Source: Wuchereria bancrofti (Eukaryota; Nematoda; Chromadorea; Rhabditida; Onchocercidae). From it: a DNA stretch of 64,000 nt. The notes under the pieces were generated by a model. That model searched no databases and had not been told where the DNA came from. It was given only the letters and a program-made list of their open reading frames with translations. Of the stretch, positions 26,301 to 40,425 are shown one piece after another (the stretch's first letter is position 1; each line of letters opens with the position of its first letter). A program made the translations under genes and the position numbers. The DNA is taken from the NCBI GenBank assembly GCA_005281725.1, contig SSBO01000008.1, positions 3,950,671 through 4,014,670 on the forward strand, in the 5' to 3' direction.

Positions 26301-29300
26301 AATAAAATTTATGCATGAAAGAATAATTGATGAAAATTTGAATTGTTTGGGAAATTTTTTAGAAAGAATTAGAAACAGCTAATTGCTATATAAAGAAATT
26401 GCGGAATGCTATTCCGGAATGGTTGCAAATTAAAAGTACGATTGAAGTTGATGAAGCAATTCAAGAATTTGCATCTAATTTCTTTTCCGGTTTATTTATT
26501 TATTTTTTAAACTATAATTAGGATCTTTTTGAATATCAAAGTATCATATTGCAAGGACAATGGAATGAATAGAGATTTAAGAATGGGTGTAAAACCATTC
26601 AACTAATTTATTTTAGATTTCTTTTCGCGTCGGAATACTCTTTAGTTAATAGAAAAAAAAAAACTAAAACAAAGCTATGAAATAATCAATCACATACTTA
26701 TTTCATAATTTTAAAATTTCTTTAAAATGATGGAAAATCACTATAAAATTTCAGAAAACTGTGTTTTAGGAATGTATTATTAGTAAAAGTAAATTTACTT
26801 ACTTATGAAATACCTACCTTAGATTAGCATTACAATCAATAATTGATTGTTAGATTATCTTGCATAAAGTTATTATTCATATATAAATCAGGAAATAATG
26901 TTATAAAGTTACAAATTAGAAAATTTTGACAATTTCTAATCCTTTCATGCACTTTCTTCTCTATGAAGTTTCAATTATTCAATATTTTCACACGTAGCAT
27001 ACGTGAATAACTCATGTGAATAATGATGACATACGTGAATAACGTATGTTAATAATGCATGCGCACATGACATACGTGAATAACGTGACAGTTTCTGGAT
27101 AAGATTTAAAATTTGTTACATATAACGTAAGCTTTATTTCTTAGATTTGGCAAAGAAAAAAAGCGTCCCAACATATTTATTCAATAATAATATAATTACA
27201 ATTACCAAAAATAAAAATTATAGATAGCTTTTTCTGGTAGAAGTTTTCCATGTAAAATTTCATTACAGATTTTATTTCCGGTAGAAGTTTTCCATGTAAA
27301 ATTTTGTTACCGAATTCATTTCCGGTAGAAGTTTTCCATGTAAAATTTTGTTACCGAATTCATTTCCGGTAGAAGTTTTCCATGTAAAATTTTATTACAG
27401 AATTCATTTCCGGTGGAAGTTTTCCATGTAAAATTTCATTACAGAATTCATGATAGCTCAAAAGGATGCATTCGAGTTATACGGTCAGAAACAATCACAT
27501 TTCCTGAATTCCGATGCTATCTATCTTACTACTTATGCAGCATTAGCTGTTGTTTTTTATGAAAACAACATGGAAACTTTCAATAAGGTAAAAAAAATCT
27601 TTTTTAAATTTTCTTTTCCAATGAAAAAAAAATTTTTTTTATTATAAATAATAAAATTCCTTTAAGTTTATTTACATTTACATCTTTAAATGTTGTTATT
27701 TTAGTCCTATTCTGGCTATAAAATTATCCATTACAAGCATAATTGATTAATTGAAAATTTTTAATCAAAGTATTGCCACCCGAAAATTTTTCATAATAAT
27801 AATGAATGATTGAAATACTATGATTACATTTTAATTATCTAAATTCTTTGATTTAGTTTTGGTTCATTAATGAGGTACTACGTAGTGGCTGTATTGTATA
27901 TAGCAGTAATCATTGGCTTACTGCGGTATACGAAAATTTGATAAAATTAAAAGTGGAATTTCAACCTTTGGATGATACTAAGATACCACTAATAAATGTT
28001 ATTGAAGGTATATTTTCATGAAAACAAGCGAAAGTTTGTTTTAAATTAAAATTTCCAAATTTCTAATTAAACAATTAACTCTCTTTTTATTCGATATTTA
28101 TTACTTGTTCCTCTTTTTTTCCCTTTCATTTCATTTTCTTATTTACTTAAATACTTAAATACACCCTATATTCGAAAAACAAGTTGAATTCATTAGTGTC
28201 GACAACGGTATCTGATTGTAGAGTAATTGCACATTTCACAGAATTTAAGTAAAAAAATTTAATCCTCATTTCGTGATTAAAATTTGAAATTAATTTCAGA
28301 TTATACTGGGCGCAGCTCTCAACGAATGAGTGATGTTACACGAATACAGCAAGTGTTTACTAAACAGAGTAAACATTCTCTAGCTGGTATGTTTGTTACT
28401 GGAAATTTTTAATTTCATTTATTAAAATTGAATTAATCTTTTTGCAACTTGCAAAAAATTTAAATTTTATTACAGAAAAAGACAATAAACAATATCTGAT
28501 CAAATAGTTATCCTCAATACTCTATTTTGAAAATGAATAAAATTTCGAGTATGTTATAGAAATCAAAAACTGCTATTAATGAATTAATTGGAAATGAATT
28601 AAAAATTTCAGCTTGTAAAGCATATCGATGGCTTTTATTGGAAAATTGGAATAAATTGCTAACAGCGCCATCAAAGTTACTTTCCGTGCGCAATAAGCAA
28701 CAACGCATTATTCGTCCAAAAGCCGCCGAAGCATTTGATCAGGCCATATATACGTTATTAGCTTTGGCCAAGCTTTGTACTGCATTAGGCTTGTTTTATA
28801 ATTCAATTTATCTATAGCGAAATTTTTAAATTTTCATCATTACTCAAATTAATTTTGAAATTGACAAAACGAATGCTAAAAATTATTCATACTTAAAATC
28901 TTTTATGATTTCACATTTTCTCTAAAAAAGGAATTAAATTTTAATAAAATACCAGTTATAAATAATTAACATAAATAAATACCGATTATAATTAATAATG
29001 ATTTTATGGTTTATATGATTATAATTTAACTTCCAGAAATATTATTTCAATTTAAATTTCTGTGTTTAATTTAACTTTTACTTCAACTCCAACTTATTTC
29101 ATCATTTTACTTTACTTTTCATTGTTTCATTTTGCAAAATTTGAGCTTTTATTTTAGTTTGCTGATTCATTTAATTTCCAAACGTTTATGTTTAGGTCTG
29201 GAAGAACGTAATCAATTAATCATTGAACGGCTTGTCACAGCATCATGTCCACTGGATGAACTGAGAAGTTTTGCAATTCAGGAAAAAATAGATTCCGGTA

Positions 29301-32300
29301 CGGAACGACTCAATCGATGGCCATTACGGAAAGGTGATGTCATCGCAATGCAAACTATTTTAGATATTGCTATTGATTGTGGACTTCGTACATCAAAATG
29401 TTGGAGTGATATTATCAGGTAATTTAATTATTAATAATTAAGTACAATAGTTACACTTATTAATTCATTTAATTAATTTTAAAATATTGATATAATAAAT
29501 AATTAAGATTGGAATGAATATTATAAAAACTATTCTAGCAATTTTTTAAATTAAATTTTCTAATTTCTAGTTCCAATTATTATTTTAATGACAAATTAAC
29601 TAATTAATTTCATATTATCAGGAGGAATCGTAACAGAAATTTTGTTATCAAATTTGCAAATATAATTTTAGGAGAGAATATGCTTTTTTTTTCCTCTTTC
29701 ATTTAATGAAATTTTATTTATAGATGCACAGAGTATATTTGCGAAGTGGAGAAATATTTTTTTGGTATCATAAGTCAAGATCAGACCTGTTGGATGTCAC
29801 CTGTTTCTTTTAATGGTGATGCTATTGATAAGGTACAACATATTGATGATATCTTATCAGGTGATAGTAACGACAACCTTAGCGGTCATACAGCTTGTCG
29901 AATTCTTCAATTCTTGATGTCAACAGTAAATAGGTAAACATTAACAAATGAGTAAATTACTTAATTATATAAAATTCAACAAATTTGATAAGTTAGCTTG
30001 AGAAGAATCTAAATTTGAATGTATTTTGCACTCGTCATTTTTATAAAAATAAAAGCTAAAATGTACAGTTACTGTAATTTTTTTTCCTTCAGATTCACTG
30101 TCTTTTGATGTTTCCATAAATTATTAAAAGTATTGACTAGGTAATTGGAAATTTTTAAAGTACTATCAATTTCAATTAATCTATTAAAGTACTTTTCAAA
30201 TTCTAATCTATTTGCTGTTGAATTTTTAATTTTTAATTAGAATTTATGACAAAATTTTGGTTATTAACATTAAGATAAACTTAAAAAGGTATGAATAATT
30301 AAAGCAAAATGAATAGCTATCGATTGATTGCTCAGTTTGTTCACTTTATTTCTTCTTAATTAATTATTTTTATTTATTTTAGCATTTAATTCAGATTTTA
30401 TGAGCGTGTTGGCAAGGAATTGAATTTGTCATCGCTCTGTGAATTAATGCAAAATTTGGTGATAGCTAGTGAAAATTGCCAATACTACGTGAATTCGCAA
30501 AAATCAAATTCATTAGCTGATCCAACAGTAATCCTAGGACGAATATTTGCCATCTCAACGACACTTTCAACTAGGCCTCTAATTCATACAATGAAAATTT
30601 GGCCTAAAGTAGCACATTATATAGTTCAGGTTGATAGCATTTTATTTAAATTTTCACTTTTTGGCAAAATCCTAGATGCAATTCTTTTCATTAAATTAAT
30701 CTTATTAGATATTAGGTATCGGTCAATGATTTGAATTTTTGTTTTTTCTATCATTTTTTCATTTCCATTTTTTTTTTTTTTTGAAACAGTGATGTGTTTA
30801 TTCATTTTCTACTACTACTAGTCAGATAAATCAGTCGTATGTCTTGTGAAAGAGAATTAAATCTTAATTTCTAATCATAGATCTTATACGATATTTCTTG
30901 TTATACAAATTATTAAGATTTCAAATTAAATTTAATTTTACATTTGTTGTTTTTAACAATTATTGTTGTTGCAGTGTGCTTCTCTACGTAGTGATGGAAA
31001 ATTGAACTTTTTTGCAATCGATGGTTTGGGTATTTGTATAGCAAAATTAATGATTAATGAAACGAATGGTTTTTGCTATAATCAACTCATTTTTCAACCA
31101 TTACAGGTTTAAAATGCAAAATTGTTTTAAGATTATTTAAATTAATTTTTGAAGTTATTTCTATTCATAGTTAAAACTTTTTCAAATGCTTTTGAGAGAA
31201 AAAAGAAACTAAAATAAAATGAAATAATATTTAAATTCTTTTACTTATAATAATTTTTCCTATCTTTTGAATATTTTTTAATTTTTGTATTTGTTTTATA
31301 TCGGTTTTTTTTAGATGTCTACAGCTAATAAAACAATGACTTTATTTTCAAAATCATATTTGCTCATATAAACATGGCAAATTTAAAATTTTTGGAGTTT
31401 TTAAAAAAATTGCAGAATATTCTTTGTGCCGAAATGTGCTTGGAAGAATCACAGGAACAGATTGTCACACTGTTAGCAACATTTGTGCATTCACATGCAA
31501 ATATGATTGGTTCCGGTTGGAGACCGTTATTTAGTGCTTTGAAAGCATTACGAATTGAAAATCATTCAGGTATGCTTGGAACTACTGTAATTGTCACCTG
31601 TTACTAATTAACTCTTCAAATTATCCAATCAGTAAAATGGCAGATAGCTTTAAATTAAACAGTACCAGCATTTGAGTAATGCCAACTGTTTTAATTAATT
31701 TATGTCTTAATTAAGTTATCGATTATTGTTTGAAAAAGGATAACTCAATGAAATAGAATTTTTTTAGATATTTGCTTACCTGAAATTTTACAATCACTAA
31801 TTTATTTATTTTTTTTTTCTTTGATAACTGTATCACAAATATAACAAATAGAAGTGATAATTGTACTAGCAGAATGAATAATTCTTTCCACAAATTTTTT
31901 CTTCTCTTCCGATTTTAAAATACCTTTTCAAATTTGAATTCTTTTTCCATACTAATACATTAAAGATTTGCTAACATTGATTAAATAGTAATTTTTTAGT
32001 ATTTTTAAACTTCAAAAATTAGAAATTTTATTTATAATACAAAATTTAAAGATGAAAATTTTGATCTAATTTTATTTCTGTGAAATTTAATTATATTTTT
32101 AATCCCTAATTTATTTCTTCAGAATCAGAGAATAATGCTGGCGATATAATTGCAATATCATCAGTTCAAGCAACTGTACTTGACATTTTCTCAGCATATC
32201 TTAATATTAAAAATACAAATATTTTAATAGCGACAGCTTTAGATTATATTGCATGCGTCTTGCAATATCTTCATTCTACAGGATTTGGTAAATTTTAAAC

Positions 32301-35300
32301 ATTTCCAATAATAGTAATCAAAATTGAAATTAACTTAATTTAAGTAATTTAGCAGGAAATGGAAGACTGAAAGATATTTTAGATAATAATACTACGAATA
32401 AGTAATCTCTTTGATTTCCAGGTGTAATAAATGAAAAGAAAGGAATTTTCTTACTTTTTGTTTGATATAAATTTAGCTTAAATTTAGCCAGTCAATAATT
32501 CTGTTTGAGATTGTTCAACTGATACTTCTAATGAGAGTAAAGTAAAGATTTGATAATGAGATATTATTAGTATTATTAATAGAAATTAATGGTAGTGATA
32601 ATGATAACAAAAATGTTATTAAGCAAACACTTTATCCAGTTATTAATTTGTTGTGTAATTAATCATTAAATCATGAAGCTGATTAGTTTTCAATAATTAA
32701 GTTATCAAGTTATTAAATCATCAAATTGTTAAGTCATAAAGCAGTCAAATCGTCAACTTTTAAGGCGTCAAATTACTAAATTATCAAATTAAGTTTTTAA
32801 ACTTTTAAGTAATTAAGGCTGTATGTTATTGAGTAATTATCGAAATAACATTAGCTGTTAAATAATCGAATGCAGTTATTCAGTTTTTTAGTTTCGTTGT
32901 TCAGTTGTTATCATGTTATTTAGTTAAAAAGTTACTGATTAGTTTTTAACGATTAAATTAGTTGGTTTTTAAGTTCCTGAGTCTCCAAGTAGTAAAGTTT
33001 TCGAGTTACTGAGTAAGAATATGACAAAAATTATTAAATAGTCAAAGTTATCACATATTTCGTTATCAGAGCGCCGCGTTTTAGTTATCAAGTTATGAAG
33101 TTATTAAGGGATTAGTTTTCAGTTATTTATTCAGTTTTTAAATACGTTTTAGAGTTTTTAATTCAGGTTATCAGGTTTTCAAGTGATATTTTCAAATTTT
33201 CAGATTGTTTTCAAGCTGTTAAGTAATAATGGAATTTTTTAATAATCAAAAATTATTTAGTTACTCAGTTTTCAATTTATTAAATTGATTAGTTATTGTA
33301 TTACTAGTTAATTATTTAGTTACTAATTTCATCCATCGAGTTTATGTGATTAAGTAATAATAAAAATAATGGCAGTAAAGTAAGTACCCAGTTAAAAGTA
33401 TTCAATGTTTATTATTATTCGAATATTAATTATCAAGTTATTATATTCATTGCTTCATATGTCATGGTTATTATTAGGTAGCAAGTTACCCATGATCAGG
33501 TTATTTAGTCGACAAGTTATTAAGTTATCAAGTTTTCAAATTATTAAGTACTCAGCTTACTGGATAATATTAAGGCAATTTGCCAAGCAATCAAACAAAG
33601 TTATTCAGCTCTTTGATTATTCAATTATTAATCTATCAAATTTTCAAGTTTCCGACTTCTTAAATTCATTAGTAAAAGAATAATAATAAATAATAATGGT
33701 AATAATAATAAATAATAATAATAACAAAATGAAAACAATAATGAATGGGAATAAATATAACGGTATTAATGATAATGATAATGATGACCGTATTCGTGTG
33801 ATTAGGAAATTCTTCAGGTTATCAACTTAAATATCCTAAACGATAAGCTTAATAACCGAAGGACCGTTAATTTTACTATGTAAACATCATATTTGCTTTT
33901 AAAGCTCATAACAAATTATACGAATTTTAGTTTAAAATTTAAATCTATTTATATCACAGAAACGATTCCATCATCCAATGTAACGATGGCTTCAGTAGCT
34001 TTACAAAATTTGTTAAAAATGGAACGAATGCTTCATAATCTATTTGATTCGGCTGATTGTAGTGATCAACATTTATTGCAAAGGTGTTTTTTGTTTTTTT
34101 TTTTTCTATGAAATTAAAATAAAATTTGAAGGAAATGAAATTTCAGAAAAATTTGATGTGTTTTGTTTTATTAATAAAAATAGTACATACTACTAAATCG
34201 TTCGCTATAAATAATATTTGCAAAAATTTTTGACACGCAAAATATTTTTGTCACAAAGATGAAACGATGACATATTGCAAAATGGTTTTATCCATTGTTT
34301 ATATGCTAATATTTGAAATATTTTATGCAATTACGATTTGTTCACTTTTTTTTTTTTAGATTAACATTACGTGAACGAACGCAACATTGCATTGATCGAT
34401 ACTCAAATATATCATTTTTGATGGAACCATTGTCAACTGTCCTCATTGAAGAACCATTCTTTCTTGATATTAAACAAAAAATTCCACCAACTGATCTTGA
34501 TCGTTTACTTGAAAGTTTGTTTCATTTTCTTATCTCTTTTTTTTTCATTAATTTATTCATATTTCTGAATGATGAATTAATTTATTAAATTTACTTTAAA
34601 AAATTCGAATACATAAATTTAGATTTTGAAAGAATTAATTTTTGAATGAATGAATGATATGTAAAATTTGTTAGCACCAGAATTAACCATACCTTGGAAA
34701 AATTATACGGCATCAAGAAGAAGTTGTACTGAAGTTTACTTATCGTTATTGGAAGGTCTTATAGCTGTTACCTTTGTTTGTCCTGCATCATTACAATCAA
34801 ATTTATTGCGAACTATCGCTGAATTGATCAAAGAGCAAGTGGATACTAAATTTGGTATACTTTTACAACTATTTCATACTATTAAAATTTTAAATCATCA
34901 ATTTTTTCATAATTTATTTTTCAATTATAGAATTTGTTTAATGTCATGAAAAAAATAAATAAATTAAAATTGTAGAAATATTTGAGACTATTAATAATAT
35001 TTTTAGTTTTTTGATTTTCTAGGTATTAATTTCGGTGCATATGGTTTATCAATTCTTGTTTTTCCAATGTTACAACAATGGATGCGTAAAGATGCGGTAA
35101 AACATGAGAATAATTTGAAACAAGCAATTGGATTGTTTACAGAAATTGTCAAACAATATTTAATACAAACTGAAAGTACAGTAAATTTTCGAAAAATAAT
35201 CCTATCATTTATTATAAATTAAAATTTTCTTTTCCTTTAATTTCACAGTAATTCTAGATTTTAACAATTTGATGCAAAAAATTTGAAGAAAAAATTTGCG

Positions 35301-38300
35301 AATAATCTGAATGCTTTTTTTTTCTTTTGTCATTTAGAATGTTAAATGTATTTATTTGTAATAAAACATTTGTAATAAAAGATTTATTTTTTAGATAATC
35401 CATGGGTTGATCGAATACTTTTTGATATGTTAATTTTATTAACGGAATGTATTACGTGTGCTACGAATCGTATTTCACGCTTAGGTTACGCATGTTTAAA
35501 ATTTCTGATTAAATCTTCCATTCATTCATTAACAACCGAAAGATGGACAATTATCATACGGTCATTATGGAATGCAACGTAAGTTAGATCCAAAAAAAAA
35601 ACAAATTTCAACTCTTTTAATTTTTGTAAATTTATTCAGTTTCTGTAAAGTCAACTTTTCCTTGCAATACTTAAATTTTGGAGGTCACACACGATTTAAG
35701 ATATATTTTAGGAATATAACTAATATATGTAGTACATAAAAGTTAATATTTAGGTTTCATTTTTGTTATTACATTTTTTTCTTCAAAAAAAAATTTTTTT
35801 TAAAACTTGAAACATTTTAATAATTTTTGCATTTTTCAATAACCAATAATTTGTAAAAAAAATTTCATATTTCTAAATTATTTTGAAGTATCAAATTTTT
35901 ACATTTTAGAAGTTTAACTTTGGCACATCTGCGATTTTTAATGCAATACTATGTCGTTGATTCAAATGATCCAAACGGAGACTTTGGTAATGTTTGTATA
36001 GCTGCTATCGAAAATTCTAATTTTTCATGTGAAACGTTACTATTAGCTCAACAGGTAAACTTAGTTCAAAATATGTTTCATTAAATTAAATGTGCAATAA
36101 TTTATTTCAAATTTGTATCAATTTAATTCTCAAAGCTTATTTTTGTTTTATTTGAATAGAAGTATTGTTGTTTTATTATTACTAATTATTATTATTAATT
36201 ACTAATTATCGTTTGTCATTACTACTCCTATCAATTATTTTTTTTTTTTGAATAATGATTAATTATCAAATTATTTCAATACAATTCTAATTCTATTTCA
36301 TTCTATCCTTGAATCATAATTGACTTTAATTGTAGGTCTTTTTGATGGATGAACAGATCAGTTCAATAACAGAACCAGAGGAAACGAAGAAACGTGAAGT
36401 GGTGCTTTGTAATAACGATGGAACAGAACAAAGGTTTGTAAACTAATTTTCAACCTTAATTAATCAATATTAATTTAAAATGTTGAAATTTCAGGATTGT
36501 TGGTGATGAACTGATTAGCATCCTTAACAGCCATTATTGTATTTTGGAATTAATTGGTATCTTATTATTAAGTGGGATCGATTTGCCAGTAAATGCACAA
36601 ACTGCTGCATTTTTGAAGAAATTTGATGAGCAAACTGAAAGTGACAATAAATGTTGGCTTTTGTCTAATCTTCTCAATTTTGATAATTTCTCAAAACATT
36701 TTAAAAGTAAAATATCATATTTCAATAAATTTTGCTTTAAAAAAAAATCAAAAAATAGAAAAAAAAAATTTTTTTTTTTCAGGTAATTTGCATAAGCTAT
36801 CATCGGATGATATTACCATTCTGTTTCACTGTTTAGATGGATCATTTTTAGTTGCAAGAAATTTTGATAAGCGTTTAGGCTTAAAAATGCTTATCCAAGG
36901 ATTATATGACTTTCCTGTACTTCCAAATTTATGCAAACAAGCAATTTTAGCTTGGACAATACGTTCATTAGCAATGTATGAAATAGTGCGAAAATGTCCA
37001 CTGAAAAAGTTTGTATTTATTATTTATTCTTTCTTTAAGTTAGCCATTTTTTTTTTCTTTCAAATTAATATCTAATTATTTTTTTATTTCGAAGGGAAGA
37101 GAGATGAATAGTTAAGAAGTGAAAAGTAGAAAAATATTATCGGCTAACAATAACCATACTTTTTGGCTTCTTTTGCATCACAAATATTTTATAATTCAAA
37201 AAAAAAAAATTCTTTTTTATTTCTTTTTAAAGTAATTTTACAGAGAAACAATTGTTGAATATTTATTGTCATCAAATGGAAGTATAAAAGATGACAAATA
37301 TTATATCAAACAATTTCAATTATGCCATCGTGAAGTATGCATGTATTTATGTTGTTTAGAGAAAAAATTATCAACAGAAGCACTACGTCATTTGGCTATT
37401 TCACATATTACTCCGGTTGGTATGTTAAAAAAATGAAAATTTTGTTATATTAAATTTCGTTAAATTTTAAACTGATCAATATTTAAATAAATCTATTCCA
37501 TCTAAAATGAATTCTCAGAGTACCTTAAAAAATACGACAATATCATAAGAATATGAAATAGATATATAAAAAAAAAAAAAACTACTGGAAAATCTTTAAT
37601 TTGTATTTTTGAAATTAAATTTATAATTTTTGATTTTTTTTTTTGAAATTTCAGCAAATTACTCTCATCCGTAACGATGCAATGGATGAAAATTTATACA
37701 AATTGGTATCTTCTGAGCAAACTACTGAAATCATTTCTGATTATAAACGTTCAAAATTTGCACAAACATTAGTACCACCAACAAAACGAGGTAATCCATT
37801 TAAGAATGATAACGAACGACAGCAAACCATTGCAGAGGACAAACTATTTCTCTCTGTAAGTTATATATTAATAATTTAAGATAAAATTTCTCTAACATCT
37901 TCTTAATTAGAATAAAAAAAAAAAGTTAATTAAAGTAACAGAATAAAAGATTCTTTTATTTTTAATTGGAATATAATCTCTTATTATGGAATAGGAAATA
38001 GTTTAAGCATGAAATTTATATAACTAAGCTGTGATGTTTAGCACTAACTAAATTACAGACGTAATAAAAATTCAAGCTAAAAATTTCCCAACATCTTATT
38101 AATTAGAACAAAAAAAATTAATTAATGTAATTCAATTGATAAGGCTATATCCCTACAATTATCTCTGTTACACTTCCATTTTTAAAGAATTAAACCAAAA
38201 AATTTTCAAAACATCACCTGAAATCTCTTCTTATGGAAATTAATACTACAGCTAAAAGTAAGCCAACATATTAAATTCCGCTTTTCATCCTATCTTAATC

Positions 38301-38566
38301 TTACTTTTATTAAGCTGTAATACTTTCACTATCTAATTTAAAATGAACACTTGTAGGATAGCGAAATACGATGTTTCGCATGGACTGAAATGTCTTTGGC
38401 AATCTTCGAAGCATTCTTACATGAAGAAAGTGAACAAATTGAGAAATTCTTACCTATAATTTATGAAAATGCAGCAATACTTATATCCGGTTCATCTAAT
38501 CTGCGAGTGCGTGAATTTGCTGGACAATTCCTCCGTTTGCTCTCAAAATTTCACCGCTTCTTATAA
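20319..38566 (+). CDS. ARFGEF3: ARFGEF3 (BIG3)-like large HEAT-repeat trafficking protein
   Basis: Thirty-five exons, all phase-consistent, total 5304 nt, 1767 residues (human about 2180). Exons: 20319-20400, 21601-21704, 22167-22298, 22425-22493, 22982-23083, 23526-23716, 24249-24410, 24499-24631, 24920-25078, 25192-25315, 25653-25738, 25861-25956, 26363-26489, 27445-27587, 27857-28007, 28300-28386, 28612-28788, 29196-29418, 29724-29933, 30395-30629, 30975-31106, 31416-31569, 32123-32287, 33960-34083, 34360-34514, 34675-34854, 35023-35175, 35395-35578, 35910-36054, 36336-36433, 36495-36706, 36783-37008, 37244-37415, 37655-37855 and 38357-38566. Matches to human BIG3 run along the whole length: LHVLQLALQCKH (human LLPLQLALESKN), IRDERF, HKALLYPRVDQRSEALRI (human HRVLLYPPPQHRVEAIKI), VDEAIQEFASNFFSG, GSGWRPLFSAL, FGAYGLSILVFPML, AQQVFLMD and a C-terminal RVREFAGQFLRLL. 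BIG3 is a BIG-family Golgi/secretory-granule protein with a degenerate Sec7 region. No intact Sec7 motif was seen here, so exchange activity is doubtful. The weakest joins are the exon 2 acceptor (AAAG) and the exon 17 donor (GC). Confidence 0.9.
20852..21530 (+). repeat. 24-bp tandem satellite with 72-bp higher-order period
   Basis: About 26-27 copies of a 24-base unit (GAGTTATTTGAGTTCCATTT plus four more bases, mostly CATA) lie in intron 1 of the ARFGEF3-like gene, ending about 70 bases before exon 2. Because 24 is a multiple of three and one frame lacks stops, the array reads as an 8-residue peptide repeat (LFEFHFIE and variants). Variants recur every third unit (LFQFHFIK, LFEFYFIE, LFEFHFIE) across the middle of the array, showing expansion in 72-base blocks. 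The peptide frame differs from the exon 2 frame and stops at 21628, so a coding role is unlikely. Confidence 0.95.
26998..27088 (+). repeat. interspersed CATACGTGAATAAC motif cluster
   Basis: Three exact copies of CATACGTGAATAAC (26999, 27030 and 27071) plus one diverged copy lie within 90 bases in intron 13 of the ARFGEF3-like gene. They are interspersed with inverted ACGTATG and the palindrome ATGCAT. The cluster is small and of unknown function. Confidence 0.7.
27231..27455 (+). repeat. 44-bp tandem repeat overlapping an exon boundary
   Basis: Copies begin at 27236, 27280, 27324, 27368 and 27412, an exact 44-base period. Each contains TTTCCGGTAGAAG and TTTCCATGTAAAATTT followed by TTACAG or TTACCG and AATTCAT. 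The last copy runs into exon 14 of the ARFGEF3-like gene and supplies its real acceptor (TTACAG|AATTCATG, exon start 27445). Confidence 0.95.
32640..33665 (+). repeat. degenerate AAGTTATTA-type repeat field
   Basis: About 1 kb of intron 23 of the ARFGEF3-like gene is dense in variants of AAGTTATTA / AGTTATCAAG / CAGTTATT with irregular 8-12 base spacing, followed by AATAATAATA runs. It looks like an old, decayed simple satellite. Several short frames cross it (such as 33405-33683), but their leucine/isoleucine/serine-rich composition is what this repeat would give by chance. Confidence 0.75.
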
Positions 38567-38747
38567 CTTTTACCTAGTGCTTTTTATTCTCAAACTTAAA
38601 GATCAAGTCTTTCATATGAATTTCAAGTGAATTAAAATTTTCAAGCTAGTTCCAGATTTTAAGTATTATTGAATTTGATGGATTTAAACTGTTATGATCA
38701 AGTGATATAAAATTCCGAGTTATCCCATGCTTCAATATGTTACAAGA

Positions 38748-38753
38748 AATAAA
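38748..38753 (+). terminator. poly(A) signal of the ARFGEF3-like gene
   Basis: AATAAA 180 bases after the stop at 38566, with a second copy about 10 bases on. The minus-strand TP53RK gene ends only 135 bases further, so the two transcripts converge closely. Confidence 0.65.
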
Positions 38754-38829
38754 AGCAAATAAAATTAATCAAATTTGCACAACATGACTGAGAGCTTTGA
38801 CGTGTATTTTAAGAATGAACGCCAAATTA

Positions 38830-38835
38830 TTTATT
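38830..38835 (-). terminator. poly(A) signal of the TP53RK/Bud32 gene
   Basis: TTTATT on the plus strand is AATAAA on the minus strand, about 50 bases after the TP53RK stop at 38887. Confidence 0.6.
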
Positions 38836-38886
38836 AAAGAAAAGGAAACAAATATTTGAAAAATCATCAACAACAACAGAATAAAG

Positions 38887-40425
<1,539 letters not shown>

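Noticed and set aside
27236..27452. CRISPR array
   Set aside because: The 44-base units are contiguous without unique spacers and lie in a eukaryotic intron.
33405..33683. A 92-residue plus-strand protein
   Set aside because: It lies inside the degenerate AAGTTATTA repeat field and its composition is that of the repeat.
36544..36803. Separate overlapping genes at this position on both strands
   Set aside because: The plus-strand frame is exon 31 of the ARFGEF3-like gene read into its intron; the minus-strand frame is its complement.
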